64,000 bases of DNA from Curtobacterium luteum. GTDB lineage: Bacteria > Actinomycetota > Actinomycetes > Actinomycetales > Microbacteriaceae. Positions within the stretch are counted from its first letter, which is position 1, and each line of letters starts with the position of its first letter. Of the stretch, positions 1 through 8,823 are shown piece after piece. The DNA is taken from assembly GCF_014646995.1 (NCBI RefSeq), contig NZ_BMOI01000005.1, positions 62,001 through 126,000 on the forward strand, read 5' to 3'. The notes beneath the pieces were generated by a model that had not been told where the DNA came from, searched no databases, and saw only the letters and a list, made by a program, of their open reading frames with translations. Both the position numbers and the translations under genes were made by a program.

Positions 1-791
1 CGGCGGATGTACGAGTTCGGGGAGCAGTCGAAGGTCCGCTGGAAGGCGTGCTGCAGCGCCCGGAGGCTCAGCGACGCCACGCGTGCCAGGTCGGTGCTCG
101 TGATCGGCAGGTGGCAGTGCTCGTGCACGTACTCGACCGCCCGCCGCAGGTGGGCGTTGCGGGGGAGGAGCAGCTCGTCCGGCAGGGTCTTCGACACCAC
201 CGGGTAGAGCTCGAGCAGCGCGAGCGCCCCGAGCCGGCCCATCTCCGCCTGCAGCAGCGGGGAGGCCTTGCCGTCCCCGACCGTGTGCGAGATGAGCCTG
301 GCCGCGTTCTGCCACACCTGCAGCGCGCGGTCGTCCGGGCGGACCCGGTGGTCGAGCGCGAGTGCGTCCGGCGCGGTCCCGCGCTCCCCGGCCACCTCCT
401 GCAGCGCCGCCCGGTTCACCTGCACGAGCCGCTGGTCGTAGTCGCGGTAGTCGAACGCCGCACCGCCCTGCGGCCACAGCTGCGGGCGGCCCGGTTCCAT
501 CACGATCGGGTCGTCGTCCTGTGCCGTGATCGTCGCCCGGCCCCGGGTGGTCCACTGCACCACGAAGTCGTCCGACGGCGTCATCACGCCCGAGAGGTGC
601 CCGTCGAACCGGATCGAACGGAGGGTCATCGAGTCGTCGCCGACGGCCCGGAACCCGAAGCGGAACGGTGCGTCCGTCCGGTCGGCCTGCCACTCGTTGC
701 CCGCGTACGCCTCCGCGAGGAAGTCGCGCGCGACCTCGAGGTCGTCGCTCTGCGACGCGACCTGGACTCGGGTGGGGGTGCGTTCGGTCAT
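1..791 (-). CDS. AraC-family transcriptional regulator, C-terminus cut by window edge
   Basis: The gene starts at ATG 791 on the minus strand and runs off the left edge after 263 codons. Residues 1-200 form a sensing domain like AraC-binding-like proteins (MTERTPTRVQ..., then a DDFVVQWTTRG stretch). From about residue 212 an AraC-type helix-turn-helix is readable: LRRAVEYVHEHCHLPI, then TSTDLARVASLSLRALQHAF and the typical FQRTFDCSPNSYIR. The second HTH and the stop lie outside the window. No effector can be deduced. It lies downstream of the alpha/beta hydrolase gene on the same strand, 181 bases away, so it probably has its own promoter. Confidence 0.85.
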   Translation of the reverse strand, partial: MTERTPTRVQVASQSDDLEVARDFLAEAYAGNEWQADRTDAPFRFGFRAVGDDSMTLRSIRFDGHLSGVMTPSDDFVVQWTTRGRATITAQDDDPIVMEPGRPQLWPQGGAAFDYRDYDQRLVQVNRAALQEVAGERGTAPDALALDHRVRPDDRALQVWQNAARLISHTVGDGKASPLLQAEMGRLGALALLELYPVVSKTLPDELLLPRNAHLRRAVEYVHEHCHLPITSTDLARVASLSLRALQHAFQRTFDCSPNSYIR

Positions 792-910
792 GGGGGTTCC
801 GGTGCAGCCTGCCCGGCGGCGGCCCGTCTGTCCGCTGAGCGCCGGAAACGGCCAGGCGAGGACGCCCCCAGTCCGGGGGTGGACCGGTCGGGATGCGCGA
901 TGGACCGTCG

Positions 911-939
911 TCGCGGTCGCGGTCGCGGTCGCGGTCGCG
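911..939. repeat. TCGCGG hexanucleotide tandem repeat
   Basis: TCGCGG is repeated nearly five times without a mismatch. It lies in the 181-base gap between the araC-type gene and the hydrolase gene, both on the minus strand, so it sits upstream of the araC-type gene. Its length could vary by slippage. Confidence 0.8.
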
Positions 940-972
940 TCCGGTCGGTGGCGTCCGGTCGGTCGCGTGCTG

Positions 973-1725
973 TCAGTGGCGGGCGAGGAACGGGTCGATC
1001 CGCGCCCACGTCGCATCAGGGGCCTCGAGGTGCGGCAGGTGCCCCGCCCCCGGCACGACCACGAACTCCGCCGCCGGGATCGCCGCCGCCACGGCACGCC
1101 CGTACTCCGGCGTCACGATCCGGTCGCTCTCCCCGAACACCACGAGCACCGGCACGTCGAGGTGACCCAGGCGTGCCAGGAGGTCGGGTTCGCTCATGGA
1201 CCGGCCGGCGACGACCGCCATCGTCGCGCCGTTCGACTGTTGGACGGCGCGCTGCTCGTCGGTGAGCGACATTGGGTCGACGTACCCGCGATCGGGGTCG
1301 TGCCAGGCGGCCTCCGCCAGCTGGCGGGGGCTGAGCGAGAAGAAGTCCGCGATCGGCGCTCCGTCGACCACGGCCCCCACGCCGTCGATGTCGACCACGG
1401 CGCCGACGATGCCGGCGAAGCGCTCCTCGGACGCGGCGGTGATCGCCATCTCGAGCGCGATCCAGCCGCCGATGGACGAGCCGACCAGCACCACGTCCTG
1501 CTCGCCGTCCTCGCGCAGCTGTTTCAGGTACGCGACCGCGAGGGCGTGGATCGAGGCGATCGCCGCGGGACGCTCCGTGCCGTCCCAACCCGGGTGCGTC
1601 GGTGCGACCACGCGGAACGCGGACGCGAGGTGGGCGACGAGCGGCGCGACGGTCCTCGGGCCACCGCCGCCGTGGAGCACGAGTGCGGTGCGGTCCTGTG
1701 TGATGCCGGTGCTGGTCGTGGTCAT
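973..1725 (-). CDS. Alpha/beta hydrolase
   Basis: A 250-residue alpha/beta-hydrolase-fold protein. An oxyanion-hole motif HGGGG is at residues 18-22, a nucleophile elbow GSSIG puts the catalytic Ser near residue 84, FGESDRIVTP carries the likely acid, and PGAGHLPHLEAP carries the catalytic His near the C-terminus. There is no signal peptide, so it is cytoplasmic. The ATG start at 1725 has GGGAGG just upstream. It diverges from a MarR regulator across a perfect inverted repeat, so it is the probable regulatory target. The substrate is unknown; esterase, lactonase or C-C hydrolase are all possible. Confidence 0.85.
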   Translation of the reverse strand: MTTTSTGITQDRTALVLHGGGGPRTVAPLVAHLASAFRVVAPTHPGWDGTERPAAIASIHALAVAYLKQLREDGEQDVVLVGSSIGGWIALEMAITAASEERFAGIVGAVVDIDGVGAVVDGAPIADFFSLSPRQLAEAAWHDPDRGYVDPMSLTDEQRAVQQSNGATMAVVAGRSMSEPDLLARLGHLDVPVLVVFGESDRIVTPEYGRAVAAAIPAAEFVVVPGAGHLPHLEAPDATWARIDPFLARH

Positions 1726-1735
1726 GGTGCCTCCC

Positions 1736-1767
1736 GTATCAACATGTTTATCTACTGATGTTGATAC
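1736..1767. promoter_or_regulatory. MarR operator: perfect inverted repeat between hydrolase and marR genes
   Basis: GTATCAACAT at 1736-1745 is repeated in perfect inverse as ATGTTGATAC at 1758-1767, with a 12-base spacer. It is AT-rich in a GC-rich genome and lies in the 51-base divergent gap. It overlaps the -10 hexamer of the marR-type gene (1765-1770) by three bases and sits just upstream of the hydrolase RBS. A smaller palindrome AACATGTT (1741-1748) lies inside. Binding here would block both genes. Confidence 0.75.
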
Positions 1768-1770
1768 CGT
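1765..1770 (+). promoter_or_regulatory. -10 hexamer of marR-type gene, leaderless
   Basis: TACCGT lies six bases before ATG 1777 and no Shine-Dalgarno is present, so transcription probably starts at or next to the A of the start codon. Confidence 0.55.
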
Positions 1771-1776
1771 AACACC

Positions 1777-2232
1777 ATGGCGATCGACCTGGCAGCACTC
1801 GGCCTCACCCTGAAGCGCGCGCAGTACCGCAACCACCGCGCGGCGGAGCAGGCCCTGAAGGAGCAGGTGGGCGTGACCCTCGTGCAGTGGGACGCGCTGC
1901 GCGCCGTGGACCGGATGCCCCACGCCTCGGGGCACGACCTGGCCCTCGCGACCTTTCAGAGCGACCAGGCGTTCGGCGCACTGGCGGGCCGGTTGGTCGA
2001 CCGCGGACTCATCACCAGGCGACCCGGGGTGGGGCGTCGGATCGAGCACGCCCTCACCGAGGACGGCCGCGCTGCGCTCGAGGCGGGGACCCGCGTCACC
2101 GAGGGTGTCCTCGCCGAGCTCTTCGCGCCGCTCACCGAGCGCGAGCACGGTCTGCTCGCCGGTCTGCTCGCGAAGCTGCTCTCCGACGAGCCGGCCCCGT
2201 ACCCGGCGAGCGGAGCGGACGCCGTACGCTGA
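1777..2232 (+). CDS. MarR-family transcriptional regulator
   Basis: A 151-residue winged-helix protein of typical MarR size. Residues 30-75 hold the HTH (LVQWDALRAVDRMP, then GHDLALATFQSDQAFGALAGRLVDRGLI). The wing GVGRRIEHALTEDGR follows near 85-100, and the C-terminal helix for dimerisation is LTEREHGLLAGLLAKLL. It diverges from the alpha/beta hydrolase gene and most likely represses that gene and itself through the shared inverted repeat. MarR proteins usually respond to small phenolic or lipophilic ligands; the ligand here is unknown. Confidence 0.88.
   Translation: MAIDLAALGLTLKRAQYRNHRAAEQALKEQVGVTLVQWDALRAVDRMPHASGHDLALATFQSDQAFGALAGRLVDRGLITRRPGVGRRIEHALTEDGRAALEAGTRVTEGVLAELFAPLTEREHGLLAGLLAKLLSDEPAPYPASGADAVR
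2225..2230 (+). promoter_or_regulatory. -10 hexamer fixing a GTG start at 2237
   Basis: TACGCT, six bases before GTG 2237, overlaps the stop codon region of the marR-type gene. The spacing matches other leaderless starts in this window and favours GTG 2237 over ATG 2246. Confidence 0.4.
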
Positions 2233-2236
2233 GCCC

Positions 2237-2884
2237 GTGGTGGGCATGATCGTCCTCGTGGCGGCCGAGTACCTGGCCGACTCGCCCCTGTGGTTCCGCG
2301 GGGGATCCGAAGTGGGCCGATCGGACGTCGACGATCCTCCGGCGCTCGGGGTCAGCGCCGCCCTGCGGAACGACCTCCGCGCGTGGAACGACCGCTTCGA
2401 GCAGCTGTCGAGCCACGTGTTCGACGACCGCCGCGACCCGGCCGTCGCTCCGGACCCGACGCCGCCCGAGCTCTGGGACGCGCACCGGGTCGAAGCGTTC
2501 GAGCTGGCGGCCCGGGTCCAGCTCGAGCTCGGCGACGACGTCCACGTCTGGTGCGGCCCTGGTGGCGGGATGGACGCGGTGGCCGAGTGGGGCCCAGTTG
2601 TCGTCGTGCCGAGCGGGCATCGGGGGACCGACGTCGAGGTCCTGCACCACGGCGTCCGCGAGGTGCGCTCCGCGCGTGCGGCCGGCGCGCGCGAGGGGAC
2701 CGCCAAGGCGATCGTTCACTGGCGCGCCCTGACGGAGCGCGTCGGTCTGCCCTTCGGTGACGCGGCGACGCGGGCCCTCGGGCTCCGGACCGCAGGACGT
2801 GTGCAGGCGGACCTCGGCTCGCGTGCAGGGGTCGTCTGCTGGTCCGGCTGGACGGGTCCGTACCGGTACGACGACCACGACTGA
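2237..2884 (+). CDS. Hypothetical protein
   Basis: A 215-residue protein with no family I recognise. It is soluble, acidic and Trp-containing (ELWDAHRVEAFELAARVQLELG, DDVHVWCGPGGGMDAVAEWG). A conserved-looking core, VVVVPSGHRGTDVEVLHHGVRE, is followed by a helix rich in Ala and Arg. The start is chosen at GTG 2237 because of a -10 hexamer six bases upstream; GTG 2240 and ATG 2246 are in-frame alternatives. It follows marR by only four bases and could also be cotranscribed with it. Confidence 0.6.
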   Translation: MVGMIVLVAAEYLADSPLWFRGGSEVGRSDVDDPPALGVSAALRNDLRAWNDRFEQLSSHVFDDRRDPAVAPDPTPPELWDAHRVEAFELAARVQLELGDDVHVWCGPGGGMDAVAEWGPVVVVPSGHRGTDVEVLHHGVREVRSARAAGAREGTAKAIVHWRALTERVGLPFGDAATRALGLRTAGRVQADLGSRAGVVCWSGWTGPYRYDDHD

Positions 2885-2993
2885 GCCCGGCACGATCGGC
2901 CCCGGATGTCCGCGGAGTGACGCCGTGGGGCGGCCGGACATCCGACTTGCGACGACGATGTCCGGGGACGGTGCGTGACGATCCGGCGCTTCG

Positions 2994-2999
2994 TACCGT
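2994..2999 (+). promoter_or_regulatory. -10 hexamer for the small membrane protein gene
   Basis: TACCGT is one base before an in-frame ATG at 3001, too close for that ATG to be in the transcript. It therefore supports the downstream GTG 3064 start, which would have a leader of about 58 bases and a GAGGAA ribosome site. Confidence 0.4.
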
Positions 3000-3063
3000 C
3001 ATGGTCGAGAGAGCCACCGGAACCACCGGGGCCACCACCCGAGGAAGACCCGAGGAACCAGCC

Positions 3064-3273
3064 GTGACCACGATCGCCGACACCGACCTCCTGGTCGGAC
3101 CGAAGAACGCACACCAGTCCGTGTCCTTCTCCGGACGTCACCACCGGAGCTCGTTCAGCGAGGTCCGCGCGGCACGTCGGCAGCGCACGCTCGCCATCGT
3201 CGCGATCAGCACCGGGATCCTCTCGGTCTCCGTGGCCGCATCGGCCGCCGTCGTGATCGGCCTCGGCGCGTGA
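3064..3273 (+). CDS. Small membrane protein, 69 residues
   Basis: GTG 3064 is chosen because CGAGGAAC lies eight bases upstream. The N-terminal 45 residues are polar (TDLLVGPKNAHQSVSFSGRH and an Arg-rich EVRAARRQR stretch). A single C-terminal hydrophobic segment, LAIVAISTGILSVSVAASAA, follows, giving an N-in tail anchor. The function is unknown. Its TGA overlaps the GTG of the next small ORF, so the two are translationally coupled. Confidence 0.55.
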   Translation: MTTIADTDLLVGPKNAHQSVSFSGRHHRSSFSEVRAARRQRTLAIVAISTGILSVSVAASAAVVIGLGA

Positions 3274-3446
3274 GCACCCCGCTGCACGGTCGTCCGTCCC
3301 TCGAGGAACTCCGCCGCGACCCCCGCGAGTGGCACCGCCGCGGCATGACGCACCCCGCCGTGCTGCGGGCGATGGTCGTCGCGCGGGTGAACGGCCACGA
3401 CGGCCCTGTTCAAGAACCGACCTACGCCGACTTCTTCAACGGCTGA
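3270..3446 (+). CDS. Small soluble protein, 58 residues, coupled to the preceding gene
   Basis: GTG 3270 overlaps the upstream stop codon by a GTGA tetranucleotide. The product starts MSTPLHGRPSLEELRRDPRE, continues WHRRGMTHPAVLRAMVVARV, and ends YADFFNG. It is highly charged, has no membrane segment, and resembles no family I know. Coding potential is supported by the overlap, by G/C at nearly all third positions, and by its place in a tight run ending 13 bases before the TetR gene. It could be missed by length-filtered annotation. Confidence 0.5.
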   Translation: MSTPLHGRPSLEELRRDPREWHRRGMTHPAVLRAMVVARVNGHDGPVQEPTYADFFNG

Positions 3447-3459
3447 CCAGACAGAGCGC

Positions 3460-4056
3460 ATGACGACTCCCACCCTGACCCCGGCACGCCCGGCGACCCC
3501 GACCGAGCACACTGCGGTCGAGGCCGCCGATGCCCTGTTCACCGAGCACGGCATCGTCCCGGTGGCCATGGAGGACGTCGCACGGCGAGCGGGTGTGTCC
3601 CTCGACGAGCTCGTGGCGGTGTACCCGACCCGGCACGACCTCGTCGTCGCGGTGCTGCAGCGGTGGCACGGGGCGTGGAATGCGGCGCTCGACCGGATCG
3701 CGGCGGAGTCCGACGACCCCCGCGACGAGGTGCTCGGGGTGTTCGGGTACCTCGAGCAGTGCTTCGCCGAGGACGACTGGCGCGGCTGCGCGTTCATCAA
3801 CCACCACGCCGAGCTCGGTCGGCAGGACCCGGCGATCGCCGAGCTGTCGCGCGAGCACTTCCGGCAGGTCGAGCAGCACCTCACCCAGGTCTGCTCGCGG
3901 GCCGGGCTCCCGGCGCACGTCGCCCAGGCGATCCTGCTCCTCGTCGAAGGTGCCCGTGTGGATTCCGCCGTCCAGCGGTCCGCGCAGCCCGCACGGACGG
4001 CCCGACTCGCAGCGGCGATGCTCATGTCCGTCTACGAGGCCGACCGCTCCGCCTGA
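3460..4056 (+). CDS. TetR-family transcriptional regulator
   Basis: 198 residues. The N-terminal HTH covers about residues 18-60 (AADALFTEHGIVPVAMEDVA, RRAGVSLDELVAVYPTRHDL). The ligand-binding domain follows, with LGVFGYLEQCFAEDDWRGCA and two further helices typical of TetR proteins with a TetR_C-like fold. It lies downstream of the two small genes and 31 bases upstream of the TSUP exporter, so one of these neighbours is its likely target. The ligand cannot be read from sequence. Confidence 0.85.
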   Translation: MTTPTLTPARPATPTEHTAVEAADALFTEHGIVPVAMEDVARRAGVSLDELVAVYPTRHDLVVAVLQRWHGAWNAALDRIAAESDDPRDEVLGVFGYLEQCFAEDDWRGCAFINHHAELGRQDPAIAELSREHFRQVEQHLTQVCSRAGLPAHVAQAILLLVEGARVDSAVQRSAQPARTARLAAAMLMSVYEADRSA

Positions 4057-4087
4057 CACCGACGGGCGCTCCGTGTCAGCATGAGGC

Positions 4088-4828
4088 GTGCTGACGATCG
4101 GGGTCCTCGTCGTCGCCGGCTTGGTCGCGGGCATCGTCGGCACGGCCGGCGGCATCACGTCCCTCGTGGCGTACCCCGCCCTCCTCGCCGTCGGCCTGCC
4201 GCCCTTCGCGGCGAACGTCACGAACTCCGTCGCGCTGATCGGCAGCGGCGCGAGCTCGGCGTTCCGCGCCCGGACGGTGCTGCGCGACCGACCGGTCACG
4301 ATCCGTCGCTGGATGCCCCTCACGGTCGGGGCGTCCCTGTGCGGCGCCGTGCTGCTGGTCGTCACCCCGGCGTCCCTGTTCGACCGGATCGTCCCGTTCC
4401 TGGTGCTCGCGGGCGGGGTGCTCGTCCTCGCGCAGCCGCTCCTCGACCGTCGCCGACGAGGTGCTCGCGCCCAGCCGGGCGTCGTCCTGCCGAGCGTCGC
4501 CGGGGTCGGGCTCTACAACGGGTACTTCGGGGCGGGGTCCGGCGTGCTCATGATCGCCGTGCTGCTGCTCACCGGCGAACCGAGCCTGCCACGGGCGAAC
4601 GCGGTGAAGAACGTCCTGCTGGTCGCCGCCGACCTCCTGCCGGCCGTGGTCTTCGCCGTCTCGGGACACGTGGTGTGGTCCGCCGCACTGGCGCTCGGTG
4701 CGGGAGCGGTCGTCGGCGGGCTCATCGGGCCGACGATCGCGCAGCGCGTGCCGCACGGGGTGCTGCGGGTGGCGATCGCCTTGTGCTCGCTCGTGCTCGC
4801 CGTGGTTCTCTTCGCCACCGTCGGCTGA
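4088..4828 (+). CDS. TSUP/TauE-SafE family membrane transporter
   Basis: 246 residues with about seven or eight hydrophobic segments. The opening VLVVAGLVAGIVGTAGGITS and the repeated half beginning GVGLYNGYFGAGSGVLMIAV are hallmarks of the TauE/SafE (TSUP) fold, whose members export sulfite, sulfonates or related organic anions. GTG 4088 is chosen; CAGCAT at 4077-4082 may be a -10 for a nearly leaderless transcript. The gene ends in a strong hairpin shared with convergent xylB. The substrate is not predictable. Confidence 0.82.
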   Translation: MLTIGVLVVAGLVAGIVGTAGGITSLVAYPALLAVGLPPFAANVTNSVALIGSGASSAFRARTVLRDRPVTIRRWMPLTVGASLCGAVLLVVTPASLFDRIVPFLVLAGGVLVLAQPLLDRRRRGARAQPGVVLPSVAGVGLYNGYFGAGSGVLMIAVLLLTGEPSLPRANAVKNVLLVAADLLPAVVFAVSGHVVWSAALALGAGAVVGGLIGPTIAQRVPHGVLRVAIALCSLVLAVVLFATVG

Positions 4829-4837
4829 GAGACGCCG

Positions 4838-4873
4838 ACGGCCCCGCCCGACCAGAGGGTCGGACGGGGCCGT
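4838..4873. terminator. Bidirectional terminator between TSUP gene and xylB
   Basis: ACGGCCCCGCCCGACC pairs with GGTCGGACGGGGCCGT (16 pairs, one wobble) across a four-base loop. It lies exactly between two convergent stop codons (4828 and 4891). There is no clear U tract, as is common in high-GC actinobacteria. Confidence 0.75.
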
Positions 4874-4890
4874 CACGGGTGAGCGGCAGG

Positions 4891-6360
4891 TCAGGCCGCC
4901 GCGGCCCGGTACCGCTCGAGCACCTCGGGGTGCGGGTCCGCGGGGATCGTCGTCGTCGCGATGCTCCACGACGGCAGCGAACCGGAGAGGGCCCACGCGG
5001 CCTGCCGGGCAGCGCCCGCGGCGACGTACTCCCCGGGCTCCGGCAGTTCGACGTCACGCCCGAACACCTGCGCGGCGACGGCCCGGACGGCCTCGTTCCG
5101 CGCCGCACCGCCGATGAGCAGGAGGCGGCTCACCGCGACACCGGTCCGCTCGACGGCGGCCAGGCCGTCCGTGAGTGCGCAGAGCATCCCCTCGACGGCG
5201 GCGCGGGCGAGGTGCGCCCGGTCGGTCGTCGCGGGGGTCATCCCAACGAGTGAGGCGGTCGCGTCCGGCCGGTTGGGCGTCCGCTCGCCGACGAAGTACG
5301 GCACGAGGACGAGGCCGTCGGCTCCCGCCGGCGCCTGCAGCGCCAGCTCGCCGAGCGCGTCGTGGTCGACGCCGAGGAGGCCGCCGATCACCTCGAGCAC
5401 GCGCGCCGCGTTGAGCGTCGTGACGATCGGGAGGCGCGACCCGGTCCCGTCGGCGAAGCCCGCCACGGTCCCGCTCGGGTCCGTCACCTCGGTGTCGGTG
5501 ACCCCGAAGACGGTGCCGCTGGTGCCGAGGGACACCGCGACGTCTCCGGGGCCGAGTCCGAGGCCGAGCGCTGCCCCGGCGTTGTCGCCGAGTCCGGCGC
5601 CCACGATCAGCCCGGCGCGTGCGACCGCACCGCCGGGCAGCTCGACGTCGCCGTCGAGCGTGCCCATGGCCTCGTCCGGCGCGACGACCCGCGGCACCAC
5701 GACGGCGCCGTCCGTGCTCGCTCCGCCGCCGGCGACCCGCAGCCCACGCCCGAGGGCGGCCTCGAACAGCTCGCCGTCGTACTCCCGGCGCACCGGGTCC
5801 CAGTACGCCGTACCGCTGGCGTCGGAGCCGTCGGTCGCGAGGGCGTCGAGGTCGGGGCCGAGCGGGCTCTCGTCCGCCGGACCGAACCCGCGCAGCCGCC
5901 ACGACAGCCAGTCGTGGGGAAGCGCCACGGCGGCGACCCGCGCGGCGTTCTCGGGCTCCGCGTCGCGGAGCCACCGCAGCTTGGTACCGGTGAACGAGGC
6001 CACCGGGACCAGACCCGTCCGGGCGACCCATGCCTCCCGGCCGAGTTCCTCGACCATCTGCGCGGCCGCGTCCGCGCTGCGCACGTCGTTCCACAGGAGC
6101 GCGTCGCGCACCACGTGACCGTCCGCGTCGAGCGCGACCATGCCGTGTTGCTGCCCGGCGACCGCGACGGCCGCGACGTCGTCGAACCCGCCGGCGTCCG
6201 CGATCGCGGCGCCGAGCGCGTCCCACCAGTGGCGGGGGTCGACCGACGTGCCGTCCGGGTGGGACGCGCGCCCCTCCCGGACGACCGCGCCGGAGTCGGC
6301 GTCACGGATGGTCACCTTGCAGGACTGGGTCGACGAGTCGACCCCGGCGACGAAGGTCAC
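4891..6360 (-). CDS. xylB: Xylulokinase
   Basis: A 489-residue FGGY-family kinase, the usual length, that phosphorylates D-xylulose to xylulose-5-phosphate. The N-terminal ATPase motif is [21 protein letters not shown] xylulokinase-type [13 protein letters not shown] segment follows, then [16 protein letters not shown] and the C-terminal [20 protein letters not shown] adenosine-binding motif. The start is GTG 6360, overlapping the xylA stop in a GTGA, so translation is coupled. The cytoplasmic product feeds the pentose phosphate pathway. Confidence 0.95.
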   Translation of the reverse strand: MTFVAGVDSSTQSCKVTIRDADSGAVVREGRASHPDGTSVDPRHWWDALGAAIADAGGFDDVAAVAVAGQQHGMVALDADGHVVRDALLWNDVRSADAAAQMVEELGREAWVARTGLVPVASFTGTKLRWLRDAEPENAARVAAVALPHDWLSWRLRGFGPADESPLGPDLDALATDGSDASGTAYWDPVRREYDGELFEAALGRGLRVAGGGASTDGAVVVPRVVAPDEAMGTLDGDVELPGGAVARAGLIVGAGLGDNAGAALGLGLGPGDVAVSLGTSGTVFGVTDTEVTDPSGTVAGFADGTGSRLPIVTTLNAARVLEVIGGLLGVDHDALGELALQAPAGADGLVLVPYFVGERTPNRPDATASLVGMTPATTDRAHLARAAVEGMLCALTDGLAAVERTGVAVSRLLLIGGAARNEAVRAVAAQVFGRDVELPEPGEYVAAGAARQAAWALSGSLPSWSIATTTIPADPHPEVLERYRAAAA

Positions 6361-7547
6361 CGAGCGCCCATGAGGTGCTCGATCGCCAGCTGCTGCAGGC
6401 GCACGAAGCCGAAGCCCTTGCCGCCGAAGTACGCGTCGGCGTCGAAGTCCTCGAACGCCGAGCGGTCGGCGAGGAAGTCGTCGTACGACTCGCCCGCGTT
6501 CAGCGTCGGGGTGCTCAGCTCGTCGACCTTGGCGGCGGACAGGGCCTCCTGCACCTCGGGGTCGGCGCGGAAGGCCTCGGCGCGCTCCTTGAGGAGGAGG
6601 TACATGCGCATGTTGGCCTTCGCGGAGTCCCAGACGCCCGTGATGTCCTCGGTGCGGCTCGGCTTGTAGTCGAAGTGGCGGGGTCCGTCGTACGCCTGGC
6701 CACCCTGCGGGGCGCCGTGCTCGAGCAGGTCGACGAGCGAGAAGGCGTTCTGCAGGTCGCCGTGCCCGAACACGAGGTCCTGGTCGTACTTGATGCCGCG
6801 CTGGCCGTTGAGGTCGATGTGGAAGAGCTTGCCCTGGTAGAGTGCCTGGGCGATGCCGGCCGTGAAGTTGAGCCCGGCCATCTGCTCGTGGCCGACCTCG
6901 GGGTTGATGCCGAAGAGTTCGGGGCGCTCGAGCGTCTCGGTGAAGGCGATCGCGTGGCCGAGGGTCGGCAGGAGGATGTCGCCGCGGGGCTCGTTCGGCT
7001 TCGGCTCGATGGCGAAGCGGATGTCGTAGCCCTTGTCGGTGACGTACTGGGCGAGCAGGTTCACGGCCTCGCGGTAGCGCTCGAGCGCGGCCTGCACGTC
7101 CTTCGCGGAGTCGTACTCGGAGCCCTCGCGGCCGCCCCACATGACGAAGGTCTTCGCGCCGAGCTCGGCGGCGAGGTCGATGTTGCGGAGCACCTTGCGG
7201 AGCGCGAAGCGGCGCACCTGGCGGTCGTTCGAGGTGAACCCGCCGTCCTTGAAGACCGGCGCCGAGAACAGGTTCGTCGTGACCATCGGCACGATGATGC
7301 CGGTGGAGTCGAGGGCGCCCTTGAGGCGGTCGATCTGCGCCTGGCGCTCGGCGTCGGTCGAGCCGAACGCGAACAGGTCGTCGTCGTGGAAGGTCAGGCC
7401 GTAGGCGCCGATCTCGTCGAGCTTCTCGACCGCCTCGACCACGTCCAGCGCGGGACGGGTGGGGCCACCGAACGGGTCGGACCCGTTGTAGCCGATGGTC
7501 CAGAGACCGAAGGAGAACTTGTCGTCGCGGGTGGGCGTCGTTGCCAT
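6357..7547 (-). CDS. xylA: Xylose isomerase
   Basis: 396 residues, the size of compact actinobacterial (class I) xylose isomerases that convert D-xylose to D-xylulose. Readable catalytic signatures are [13 protein letters not shown] with the active-site His, [13 protein letters not shown] with the metal-binding Glu and catalytic Lys, [12 protein letters not shown], and [16 protein letters not shown] with the second metal site. It is promoter-proximal in xylAB and starts at ATG 7547. The divergent gap upstream carries a palindromic operator overlapping its -10. Confidence 0.97.
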   Translation of the reverse strand: MATTPTRDDKFSFGLWTIGYNGSDPFGGPTRPALDVVEAVEKLDEIGAYGLTFHDDDLFAFGSTDAERQAQIDRLKGALDSTGIIVPMVTTNLFSAPVFKDGGFTSNDRQVRRFALRKVLRNIDLAAELGAKTFVMWGGREGSEYDSAKDVQAALERYREAVNLLAQYVTDKGYDIRFAIEPKPNEPRGDILLPTLGHAIAFTETLERPELFGINPEVGHEQMAGLNFTAGIAQALYQGKLFHIDLNGQRGIKYDQDLVFGHGDLQNAFSLVDLLEHGAPQGGQAYDGPRHFDYKPSRTEDITGVWDSAKANMRMYLLLKERAEAFRADPEVQEALSAAKVDELSTPTLNAGESYDDFLADRSAFEDFDADAYFGGKGFGFVRLQQLAIEHLMGAR

Positions 7548-7576
7548 GGTGGATCACCGTTCGTCGTCGAAACAAA

Positions 7577-7619
7577 ATGTTGCCGCGCCCAACATAAGCG
7601 GTAGTGTTGACTCTGGCAA
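7577..7619. promoter_or_regulatory. Divergent promoter/operator of xylAB and the GFO-ThuA operon
   Basis: On the minus strand TTGCCA (7619-7614), a 17-base spacer and TATGTT (7596-7591) form a good promoter for xylAB. On the plus strand TTGCCG (7580-7585), 16 bases and TAGTGT (7602-7607) may serve the rightward operon. An inverted repeat ATGTTG-N7-CAACAT (7577-7595) overlaps the leftward -10 and the rightward -35. It is the probable site of the ROK repressor encoded four genes downstream. Confidence 0.6.
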
Positions 7620-7644
7620 GACGTGATCGCAAAGGAGCGAACGA

Positions 7645-8823
7645 ATGGCATCGGACCGACTTCGAGTGGCGATGGTGGGCCACGGTTTCATGGGAGCCGC
7701 CCACTCGCAGGGGTGGCGGACCGCCCCGAGGTTCTTCGACCTCGGGGTCGAGACCGAGATGACGGTGGTCGTCGGGCGTGACGCCGAACGGACCGAGGCG
7801 TCGCGTCGGCAGTACGGCTGGCAGACCGCGTCGACCGACTGGCGTGCGGCTGTGACGGACCCCGACATCGACGTGGTCGACATCTGCTCGCCCGGCTCCT
7901 CGCACGTCGAGGTCGCGATCGCCGCGCTCGAGGCCGGCAAGCACGTGCTGTGCGAGAAGCCCCTCGCGAACTCGGTCGCGGAGGCCGAGGCGATGACCGC
8001 GGCCGCCGCCGCTGCGCGGGCGTCGGGCGTCCGCTCGATGGTCGGCTTCAGCTACCGTCGCGTGCCCGCCATCGCGTTCGCGAAGCAGCTGGTGGAGGCC
8101 GGGAGGCTCGGCACCGTCCGGCAGGTCCGCGCGCTCTACCTGCAGGACTGGTTGGCAGACCCCGAGGGACCGATGACCTGGCGACTCGACAAGTCGCTCG
8201 CGGGCTCCGGCTCGCTCGGTGACATCGGCGCGCACGCGATCGACCTCGTGGAGCACGTCACGGGAGCGTCGCTCGCCACGGTGTCCGGCACGCTCGAGAC
8301 CTTCGTGACCGAGCGCCCGCTCATGGCCGAGGGGGTCGGACTGTCGGGCACCGCCTCCTCCGAACGCGGGCAGGTCACGGTCGACGACGCCGCGTTCTTC
8401 ACCGCGCGGCTCGCCGGCGGCGCTGCCGACGGGGCGATCGGCACGTTCGAGGCCACGCGCTACGCGACCGGCCGGAAGAACGGCCTCACGCTCGAGATCA
8501 GCGGGTCCGACGGCGCGATCCAGTTCGACCTCGAGTCGATGAACGAACTGCGGTTCTACGACGCGACGGCCCCGGCGGGGGAGCAGGGCTTCCAGCGGAT
8601 CATCGTGACCGAGCCCGAGCACCCCTACATGGCGGCCTGGTGGCCGACCGGGCACCTCATCGGCTACGAGCACACCTTCAGTCACGAGGTGAAGGACTTC
8701 GTGCAGGCGATCGTCGCGGGCGAGGACCCGTCCCCGTCCTTCGAGGAGGGCCTGCACGTGCAGCGGGTCCTCGACGCGGTCGAGCGCAGCGCGGCCGACG
8801 GCAGCGCCTGGACGGTGATCTGA
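7645..8823 (+). CDS. GFO/IDH/MocA family NAD(P)-dependent oxidoreductase
   Basis: 392 residues. The N-terminal Rossmann fold is [16 protein letters not shown], the family EKP motif is [13 protein letters not shown] (near residue 113), and the C-terminal domain carries [19 protein letters not shown], whose His is the expected catalytic residue. Members oxidise sugar or cyclitol hydroxyls. AAAGGAG precedes ATG 7645. The stop shares one base with the ThuA start. In this context it may oxidise a sugar or glycoside at C3, as ThuB-type enzymes do, but inositol-type substrates are equally possible. Confidence 0.9.
   Translation: MASDRLRVAMVGHGFMGAAHSQGWRTAPRFFDLGVETEMTVVVGRDAERTEASRRQYGWQTASTDWRAAVTDPDIDVVDICSPGSSHVEVAIAALEAGKHVLCEKPLANSVAEAEAMTAAAAAARASGVRSMVGFSYRRVPAIAFAKQLVEAGRLGTVRQVRALYLQDWLADPEGPMTWRLDKSLAGSGSLGDIGAHAIDLVEHVTGASLATVSGTLETFVTERPLMAEGVGLSGTASSERGQVTVDDAAFFTARLAGGAADGAIGTFEATRYATGRKNGLTLEISGSDGAIQFDLESMNELRFYDATAPAGEQGFQRIIVTEPEHPYMAAWWPTGHLIGYEHTFSHEVKDFVQAIVAGEDPSPSFEEGLHVQRVLDAVERSAADGSAWTVI

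Noticed and set aside
3001-3273. ATG 3001 as start of the small membrane protein
   Set aside because: A -10 hexamer ends one base before it, so the codon would not be transcribed, and GTG 3064 has a ribosome site.
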